Below are positions 1-8,000 of a stretch of 11,654 bases of DNA, piece by piece (the stretch's first letter is position 1; every line of letters starts with the position of its first letter). Below the pieces are notes generated by a model. That model searched no databases. It saw only the letters and a program-made list of their open reading frames with translations, and was not told the origin of the DNA. The DNA is from Ichthyophonus hoferi. Lineage: Eukaryota; Opisthokonta; Ichthyosporea; Ichthyophonida; Ichthyophonidae. Location: positions 1-11,654 of the forward strand of contig NAOQ01000076.1 of NCBI GenBank assembly GCA_002751075.1, written 5' to 3'. The translations under genes and the position numbers were made by a program.

Positions 1-43
1 GTGGATCATGAGATGATTGGTCTGATATTAATTGATTGGCTAG

Positions 44-362
44 AGACTAGATTCCGTAGATAAACAAGATATTGTTGAGCTCAATTACATCAGTTCAGAA
101 GAGCTATTGGGAGATGACATTGATATTCTTAAAAGGGAATCTTTATCCATATTCCTTAATAGAGAGGTTTACCTTAAACAATATCTCTAATAAATATTAA
201 TCTATCCAAGTTCCAGAATATGACTAGAAACTTACAATTGTATAGTTCCCTAAAAATGGTGATAAGTTGGTTAGTCGAGTTGATGTGGTAGAGAGATTAA
301 ATACGGAGGTCGTAAAATATAATAGTATGCTATACTCAAAAGCTTTTAAAAGGGCCCGTCTA
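44..362 (+). other. Unidentified coding-like stretches at the left edge
   Basis: Two open stretches on the + strand have protein-like composition: about 44-190 (containing SSEELLGDDIDILKRES) and about 246-359 (containing KNGDKLVSRVDVVERLNTEV), in different frames. They could be exons of a gene running in from the left, or remains of an old element. I recognise no family. The interval between them is AT-rich without convincing splice signals. Confidence 0.25.
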
Positions 363-1500
363 TGACAGGATCCTTCTGTTGCTTCCTGCCGTTGTATGTA
401 GTCAAGTTACCTAGCCTATATTTAATTCTCTACCTGAAATTTTGTTTACCAACCATAAGGATGAGACAATAACCAGATAAGCTGAAATTGATAAAAGTTT
501 CTGCACATATTAATCCAGGTTAGAGCTTTATAGAAGCCTGTACCTATTACAAGATTTGTCTAGATTGTGTATGTTACGAGTATTGAATTTGCTGTCTTTC
601 CATTATCTGGGTCCCAGGTCTCAGATTTAAACTGCGGCAAAGTCTAATCATAAGTACTCTTGAAATTTAAACCCACAATATTTACCTCCATTATCTGGCA
701 ATAATTCTCATAATATTTCTTTACTAAGCACGCAACTAAAGACTAAGCTTAGTCTTACACTCTATGTTTTCCTAATAGTCTCCCTGCATTTGAAAATAAG
801 TTCTAAAAGATAAAATATCATAATGAATTACAGCTTATGTTATCTTGCACTGATCCTTTACAAATGAACTTTTATTTTTATCGATTATCAGTTGAAATCC
901 ACAAGGCAATGGGGCTTAGGCTTTAGTAAACTTCCACAGAGTCACCCAAGATCAGCTTATTCGGTGGAATGAGTCTACACTTACCTATCAGGATCCCATA
1001 TGCTACCGTTTTAAATAGAAAAAGGACACACTATCCTTCACTAGTACAGTCATTACTTTCACATTATGAACCAAGCAAATACTCTACAACCAACGCAGAA
1101 CAAAATAAAATCTATGTATATAAAAAAGACATATATTTGTGACCAAAAATATTGTTTGAAGAGTACAATAACAAGAGAATTTTGAATCTATCCCTCCATG
1201 CAAGAAAAACAGTCAAGAGGGATGCTTAAGTTTCCTTTATTATTTAAAATTCAGCAGCCAGGATTAAAATTCTGTTGTTTTAAGCTTTAATCTTCGCTTA
1301 TTTAAGGCTAAAATTGCTAAAAGAAAACCAAGCCTTAAAACATTGGATCTCCATAAACACTAAAGCACACGTACGATTATTCCCGTTTAAGAGGTGATCA
1401 TTCGGTTCAATCTCCACCTAAAGCAAATATGAAGGACATAAGTAAACGTACTCAAAGCCATGTTCAGTTTTCATTGCAACCGTCTAATCTTGTTGTAGTC
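363..1500. other. Intergenic, no recognised gene
   Basis: AT-rich with many stops in all frames. One 70-codon open stretch at 930-1139 (+) includes a Met near 969 but matches nothing I know. A 38-nt piece at 819-856 echoes both ends of the 113-bp repeat found at 3246 and 3441. Confidence 0.6.
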
Positions 1501-1677
1501 AGCACAAACAAACATCAAGGTAATAGTATTAAAGCTAACTTGGTGTACCTGGATATATTGAAAATTATACCTTTCTTATAACTAAAAAAAGTGACAAGCG
1601 CATTCTATTTGCATCTATCCAGGCACAACAAGTCACAAGTTAGCTTTAATACCTTGTCCTCGATGTTTTTTTGTGCT
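1501..1677. repeat. Foldback (inverted-repeat) element 1, possible MITE
   Basis: Left arm 1501-1542 (AGCACAAACAAACATC...GCTAACTTG) is the imperfect reverse complement of 1636-1677 (CAAGTTAGCTTTAATAC...TTGTGCT), with a perfect 17-bp block CAAGTTAGCTTTAATAC. Weaker complementarity continues inward (ACCTGGA near 1547 with TCCAGG near 1618). The centre carries no coding sequence. It fits a small non-autonomous DNA transposon or a simple palindromic duplication. A clear target-site duplication was not seen. Confidence 0.6.
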
Positions 1678-1925
1678 ACAAAAACAAAAGAATAAAGAAG
1701 GCGCACCCCCTGCCCTAACATAGTAATAAGGCAGTTTAGCCATAAAAGGAATAATATAAACACAAGCCATAAAACATACAAAATAAAATTTAAAAACCCC
1801 CTTACCATCATACATGTAAAAGACTAGACCAAATACATCAAATACAAAACTAAATACATGTGTTATCGTGTGTAACTATGAAACTGCCATTCAAATAACG
1901 ATATTAGTATTAACTCGTATAACAT

Positions 1926-2016
1926 GTCAAGTTTAATAGGTTAATGGTTATAATCTGTTAATATAATAGGCTAATAGTTATAACCCGTCAATCTAATAGC
2001 CTGATAGTGATAATCT
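1926..2016. repeat. Minisatellite, three ~30-bp tandem units
   Basis: Units 1926-1956 (31 bp), 1957-1986 (30 bp) and 1987-2016 (30 bp) share the pattern GTYAA-N-TAATAGSYTRATRGTKATAAYCY. They differ by a few substitutions each, so the array is old. Confidence 0.8.
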
Positions 2017-2127
2017 GCGATCCAAAAAATTGGTTAGATAAGTTAACTTTTGATTAATTAATGTTAAAACAATATTATTATTGGCTTAAAACCTATTTAG
2101 TACCTGTTTTGATAGCTGTTGATTTAA

Positions 2128-2282
2128 GAAATTCAGATTGAAAAAATAGATAAAAAAGCATAAATTTTTATTAGCATTAAAATAGAATATGCCTTTTATA
2201 TTATTCATAAGTAAGGCTTGTGCTTTATGTCGATGCCAATAAAATTTTATACCTTTTCATCTAATTTTCAATTTGGATTTTC
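2128..2282. repeat. Foldback (inverted-repeat) element 2, possible MITE
   Basis: Left arm 2128-2177 (GAAATTCAGATTGAAAA...TTATTAGCAT) matches the reverse complement of 2233-2282 (ATGCCAATAAAATTTTAT...TTTGGATTTTC) over about 50 nt at roughly 75-80 percent identity. The loop is about 55 nt and non-coding. AT-rich composition raises the chance of spurious pairing, but the length and collinearity favour a real decayed foldback element. It is not related by sequence to the element at 1501. Confidence 0.5.
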
Positions 2283-3245
2283 TTATACATAAATAGCTAT
2301 TAATACATTTTTATTGCTTTTAATGCCACATTTTTATCCAATAAATATTCAAATTGATAGTACATCTCTAAATAAGGGTTAAAGCTGATCAATCGTCGAT
2401 TATTTACCATTTTTCTTCCGATTAAATAAACTTTTTGTAGTTGTCTAAGTGTAATATAAATATCAGTTTTTCTTTTTTAAAAAACATAAATAATGACTTA
2501 AAAATGAAGTAAAAAAGAAAAAAATCGTATTAGAGTAAAAACTTGTGATCATTAGAAAATAAATAAATATAAATAAAAACACTACCGTCAAAAGAAAGAG
2601 CGTAGGAAAAAAAAAAAGAATTGATGTAGGTAATAAAAATTAAAAGAAAAAATAAATGAATCCGTTTTCTTTTTGTTGAAAATAATATAGAAATAATATC
2701 GGTTATTTTATTACTGCAAACCTATAGCTAATATTTAGGAAGGGATCACGTGCACTACAGTTCTTTTTCCCAAATAACTATTTTTATCCTCAAATGAGCA
2801 AAAAACATCAAATAAGCATATATTCTTCTAATTGTAGCTCAATTGTATAGTGCCATAACCAGTAACATTTCCTTGTGTTTTCCCTTTTAGGCACGGGCAA
2901 TCCTATCTCAGGAACCTAAAGTATCTGGGACTATAAGTAAAATCTTGCTAATCTTCAATAGCTACCTATATTTTTTTAATAAATAATGCAGCATTAGTGG
3001 TTTAAAGGTAGTGAGATGGCAGGGAAAAATCACTTGAAAATAATGCTCAGTTCTCTTTGAGCACCCGCCTAAATTGAAGATATTCAAAGCGTAGACAAGG
3101 AAGTCTGACAAAGGCACACCAATAACCATAGACCGCCTTGGAACCTGAGCAAGAGCTGTGAAAACATAAAAGATATGCATACTTGTTGTATTAACTGAAC
3201 ATCGCCCTCGTTATTAAATTAAAAATGAGATTAAATTATAGGTAT
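2283..3245. other. Intergenic, no recognised gene
   Basis: A- and T-rich, with A-homopolymer tracts around 2480-2660. The 72-codon open frame on the - strand at 2962-3180 has no recognisable domain and is probably chance. Confidence 0.6.
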
Positions 3246-3358
3246 CATAAGAATTACAGCTTATATATTATTCTAATGGCCCAGTCGATTAATATGGTAG
3301 ATATCGAAATTTTGCTTATTACGGAAAATTTTCGCAGGCTGCACCGATCCCAGATTCA
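3246..3358. repeat. 113-bp direct repeat, copy 1
   Basis: From CATAAGAATTACAGC to GATCCCAGATTCA. Nearly identical to 3441-3553 (about 10 differences). The segment GGCCCAGTCGATTAATATGGTAGA followed ~55 nt later by GATCCCAGATTC loosely recalls tRNA A- and B-box spacing, so a tRNA-derived SINE is possible but unproven. The short open frame across this copy (3225-3422) is not shared with copy 2 and is not called as a gene. Confidence 0.85.
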
Positions 3359-3440
3359 ATTCAAAGCACGCTTTAGACTTGTTCGCTGGTCTCCACCAAT
3401 GAGGACTGCTGTAGTATCTTAATCGGAGCGAATCCATTTA

Positions 3441-3553
3441 CATAAGAATTACAGCTTATATATTATTCTAATGGCCCAGTCGATTAATATGGTAGATATC
3501 AAAATTTGCATACTACGGAAATTTTTCGCATGCTGCACTGGATCCCAGATTCA
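3441..3553. repeat. 113-bp direct repeat, copy 2
   Basis: Partner of 3246-3358 in the same orientation, with a 195-bp offset between starts. The intervening 82 bp is unique, so this is either a segmental duplication or two insertions of the same repeat. Confidence 0.85.
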
Positions 3554-3940
3554 CAATATAGAAATTAAAAAGCGTATAGATTTATATCATTTATTGAAGT
3601 ACATACGATTATATTTTAATTATGATTATTATTTAGCCTTTCCATTTTGAGACCGACTTCCATAGTCAGAATGCCGATTCTACCTAACCTCCATTACCAT
3701 TTTTCAAAGCCTATTCTTTTCATAAAAATGACATAAAAGATACCAGCGCTAGATTGCATATCGATCATTATTATGTTGTTGATCTTGATCTTGGAGCCAT
3801 TAGATGACATGTCAATACGAACAATAAAAGACAATGAAGCACAGATCTACATATAGTAACAAACTTATTAAACTCTAATTAGAAATTTACACACGAGTAA
3901 TCGAGTCATCATTTATGTTATATATATATATATTTAAAGC

Positions 3941-4014
3941 AGGATCCTCAATAGTTCAATGGTTAGTAGAGCACGTGGCATTGGGTTACGGAGAGTACTT
4001 GACCATTGGCTCCT
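3941..4014 (+). pseudogene. tRNA-like sequence, probably a decayed tRNA or tRNA-derived SINE head
   Basis: The segment is 74 nt. TAGTTCAATGG (from 3952) matches the A-box consensus TRGYNNANNGG and lies in a D-arm-like segment ending in GAGC. AGGATCC (3941-3947) pairs with GGCTCCT (4008-4014) at 6 of 7 positions like an acceptor stem. CGTGG-CATTGGG-TTACG can form a 5-bp, 7-nt-loop anticodon-like arm, but the loop has A where U33 is expected, the D arm is too long, and no B box (GGTTCRANNCC) or T arm is seen. Not a functional tRNA as it stands. Confidence 0.4.
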
Positions 4015-4839
4015 AAAAATAATGTTTTTTATTGGTGTTATATATCCATGATTAAGTTATTATTATATTTTATAGGTGAATTACCAAGAACATATTAAAT
4101 TTAATATTTATAATATTTAACATGTACATTTTATTGGCTATTAGTAATATTTAAAGGTCACGCAAGAAACAATGCTTATTTAACATGCGAGACATGGCTA
4201 CATAAATGAAAAAATAGTGCAATTAGTACATTTGACATTATAAAGGTGAGTTGATTTTGTTATAGTACTAGTAAGATTTTATGTATTATATGTATTTCTA
4301 TTGAAAGAATAATTAGTAGTTCTTATTGAAGTGTTAGAAACAGCAGAAATATAGGTTAACAATGAAGGTCAAAAAGTTAAGTTTACTTTTTTCATTTTTA
4401 TGTAAATTATTGTATAACATCGTTTGTGCCCGGAATATATTTTTCCTAACTGGTTTGGTTTAAAGTTAGCAGAAGCCTTCGACACAGTTGCGGCCTAACA
4501 AACCGGGTTGTTTTACTCTTTCTTTTTTAAACAAAAAGTATATGTTTTCCACTGCCAAAACACGATTCTTTCGAGTAAGTACACAGCCTTTCTTACGTTG
4601 CTTTCATTCATTCATCCTCCCATTTCTAGTGTTCTCGTTCCAAGTAGGACAGAGTATTTCCAAAGAATCCTTCACAATAACATAAATATTTGTTTGGCTT
4701 TTATGTTTTTCTTCTATTTTTTTATCAAACATAATTATAGTAAACAACCAATATAAGATCATGCTAATTTTGCTATACTTTACATTCTGTTTTCTACTCT
4801 ATTTATAAAAATCATTTACAAATATTTATGACATTATCA
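4015..4839. other. Upstream flank of eIF5, no recognised gene
   Basis: AT-rich, with only short phenylalanine-rich open frames near 4488-4756 of low complexity. It probably contains the eIF5 promoter, but no core element can be named with confidence. Confidence 0.5.
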
Positions 4840-4882
4840 CTTTCCTTCCTCCCTCCCTCCTCTCTACTCCTCTCTCACTCTC
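4840..4882 (+). promoter_or_regulatory. Pyrimidine-rich tract upstream of eIF5
   Basis: A nearly pure C/T stretch (CTTCCTCCCTCCCTCC and similar) about 210-255 nt before the eIF5 ATG, standing out from the surrounding AT-rich DNA. It could be part of the promoter or an acceptor tract of a 5' UTR intron. It could also be simple sequence. No function is shown by the sequence alone. Confidence 0.25.
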
Positions 4883-5042
4883 ATGCAACATACAATCAGC
4901 TTCATACTCTTTACTAATCTCATTGTCCCTGTTCTTAGCAGGAGCGCAATAGCAACTGTTCAGGGCCACCTTTCAGTATTTTTCACTTTACTGTTAGACC
5001 AATGAATAAGGGAAAAAGAAAAATTGGAATCACAGAAAAACG

Positions 5043-5056
5043 GGATATATATATTA
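5043..5056 (+). promoter_or_regulatory. TATA-like element shortly before the eIF5 start codon
   Basis: GGATATATATATTA ends 37 nt before the ATG. If it were the TATA box, the 5' UTR would be very short. The same string class is common across this AT-rich window, so confidence is low. Confidence 0.15.
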
Positions 5057-5093
5057 GCTAGATAAAGTCTATTAAACGTTATCAGTATCAATC

Positions 5094-8000
5094 ATGGCCA
5101 ATCTCAACATTAATTCCAACGTGAGCGATGCATTCTATCGGTAAGTTTTTTGATGGTGCCGGTCACTGCGTTTTTTTTTCATTTTTTTTTTTCATTGAGA
5201 AAGTTTGCTGTTTGTGCAACTATTTTATATTTTATGTGAATATTTATCATTGTATTTATTATTATTATTTTTGTTTAATCCTTTCTTCCTTTGCACATAA
5301 ATAATTTTTATTCATATATTATGATTGGTAGAATGATGATAACCAAATCACGACGGTCTTATTATGCTAAAGCAAATGATTTAAACGCCTCATATGGGCA
5401 TTAATCTGACTACCAATCATATCTTTACATTAAAAATAACGTTATTTATGCTATATTAAGTTATATTAAATTTACTCTCTTTTTCTTTTTCTTTTTCTTT
5501 TTATCAAAACATTGTAATATACAATATACATCAACCCTCTTTCTCTTTCTTTGTTACTTACTATAATCTATTCCTTAACAGGTACAAAATGCCCCGCCTG
5601 CAAGCCAAGGTGGAGGGAAAAGGAAATGGTATTAAGACAGTTCTGGTTAACATGGAAGACGTAGCCAGAGCTCTGAATCGCCCCCCTACTTGTATGTATT
5701 ATATAATACTCCTATCCTTATATTTATCTTTCATAAACAATTGGGTAGCATTCTTTAAAAAAATTAAAATCGTGCTAATGTTATTTTTATTTTCACAAGC
5801 AAAATCTGTTGTTAGATATGTATTAAATTGTTTTAAAAAATAATTTACACGTGTAATTCTTCTATAACGGATTGTGCATTATATATATTATTGTATTATA
5901 CATAAATGTTTTAAAACTTAAATTTCACTCCTTGTGCCTTATGTTATTTTTTAAACGATGTGGGAATTATATCTGATAGAAGTTATATTGATATAACTAT
6001 TTCTGTTTTATTTAAAAAAATGATATCCAACATTTATTGGTATATAGTTGTCCTGATCGATAATATGAACTAGAAAATATGCAGTAGCACTGATTATGTT
6101 GATTTGATTCCATATGTTCTATTTAATCTAAAATAACTCAGTAATCGATACTTGTAAACATATCTTACTGGCATTTGATTTTTAACATAGAAAGCTGTTG
6201 GATAAGAAAATTAGCGTAGCAACACTACCGCTAAGTTATTAATCAATAAACAGAATGATTTCTAACAACTTCGTATTATTTCTCTTATGTACATACAGAC
6301 CCTTGCAAGTTCTTTGGTTGTGAGCTTGGTGCCCAGACTCAGATGGATGTGAAGAACTCTCGTTTTATCGTCAATGGTAAGTGTACTATCATATTCCTAG
6401 ATACTATATCATTCATTACTTGTACTTTGGGGTTTAATAATAATAATATTCATATATGCTTATTGCTTCTCATGTTGTTGATGATGTATAGTATATGGGT
6501 TGATTTTATTTTAAACCAATTTGTCATCATTCATACGTACACATTGGGATTATTCCAGTCTCATCTGTCATTGTATTTTTATTAGTAATTTATGATATGT
6601 GATATGATAGGTTTGATTTGCATTTTTATAAGTTTATCTCAAAAATGTTTCCAAATTTAGTTAAGACAAATACAAGAACATTCAATTGAGATATATGTGA
6701 ATAGGATGCCTAATTGTGCTTTCATGATTGTATATCTTACACCAATTGTGTTAAGTATATTATTATAATAATATATATATATATATATATATATAACTAC
6801 ATTATTTTAACAACCCTATTTTATTGGATAGGATCACACAATGCAAGCGATCTCCAAGAGCTATTGGACAAGTTTATCAAGAAATACGTGCTGTGCCCCG
6901 AATGCCAGAACCCCGAGACAGATATTGTAAGTATCTTTATAATAATTTTAATTATTGACTATTATTGGATATTAATTTACATTTCGTCGTTCACCATATG
7001 TATGGGAGTATATTCAGCCAGTTAGAATGTTTTGGGCTCTTTTATTATTGGGGTCTATTGCTATTCTATACGTTTATAGTATGATTAGTAGAATGATGAT
7101 AACCAAATCACGACGGTCTTATTATGCTAAGCAAATGATTTGAGCGCCTCATATGGGCACTAATCTGACTACCAATCATATCTTAATTTTATAAATGTCG
7201 TATCATTATTAATAAACCTAACCCTAACAACCACCTATTATTACTTTTGCTATCTTCCCTCCTTATATAGAGAGTATCATCTCAAGGTTTAATCAAGGCC
7301 AAATGTGTTGCTTGTGGATGGAGAGGTGAAATGGACTCCAACCATAGATTGGCTACATTTATCATGAGAAACCCTCCTACCAATGAGCATTCGATTAACA
7401 AGAGTGAGAAAAAGAAGGAGAAGAAGGAGAAGGCCGAGAAGGAGGGGGATGAGGGTGAGAAGAGAGGTGAGCCAAGCCAATCATTATTTTCCTCGTTATC
7501 TATATGCACCATATATATATATATATATACGTGTACTCTCATTGGTTTTACTTGTCTTTACTATTTCCTGATTGGTTGTTGCACGTCATGGAATATGGTA
7601 CTATTTTTTAGAATGGCTATTGGGGAGGCTAGCGAGATGATACCAAATCACGACGGTCTTATTATGCTAAGCAAATGATTTGAGCGCCTCATATGGGCAA
7701 CCAATCTGATTAGCTCTCCCTATATATGGTTATAATTTCTTTCTTTTCCAAGTGTTTTATCCGCCCAATATATATATATATATTAGTAATTATAATACAT
7801 ATTGTATGACATGACACGGAGCTAATAGAAAAAAATTTATAGTTAAAAAGTCCAAGGATAAAAAGGAAAAGGAAGTCAAGGAGACCTCTCCCACTGCGTC
7901 CAAGGTAAGTTTTTATATCTTGATTTTTATTGGCTTATTAAAAGTTGTTACCATCATCTTTTATTTGTCCCCTTATGTCTGATTGCTATGTACCCACCAA

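Larger units (their letters stand above)
5141..5581 (+). other. eIF5 intron 1
   Basis: Donor GTAAGT, acceptor TTAACAG. It interrupts the codon for the GAP arginine (CG at the end of exon 1, G at the start of exon 2). Holds snoRNA copy A and the CTTTTT repeat; the rest is T-rich with no other recognised feature. Confidence 0.95.

Noticed and set aside
4488-4756. Overlapping 65- and 82-codon open frames upstream of eIF5
   Set aside because: Low-complexity Phe/Leu-rich translation of T-rich DNA; no domain, no splice or start context.
6477-6487. TTGATGATG in intron 3 as a C box
   Set aside because: No D box with terminal pairing and no family guide at a suitable distance.
6714-7025. 103-codon open frame on the + strand
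   Set aside because: It is exon 4 of eIF5 read through its flanking introns, including the AT repeat; splicing removes the flanks.
7217-7228. CCTAACCCTAAC, resembling telomere repeat
   Set aside because: Only two units inside an intron polypyrimidine region; chance is sufficient.
7282-7542. Open frames on the - strand opposite eIF5 exon 5
   Set aside because: They are antisense shadows of the Lys/Glu-rich exon 5, low in complexity and including the AT microsatellite.
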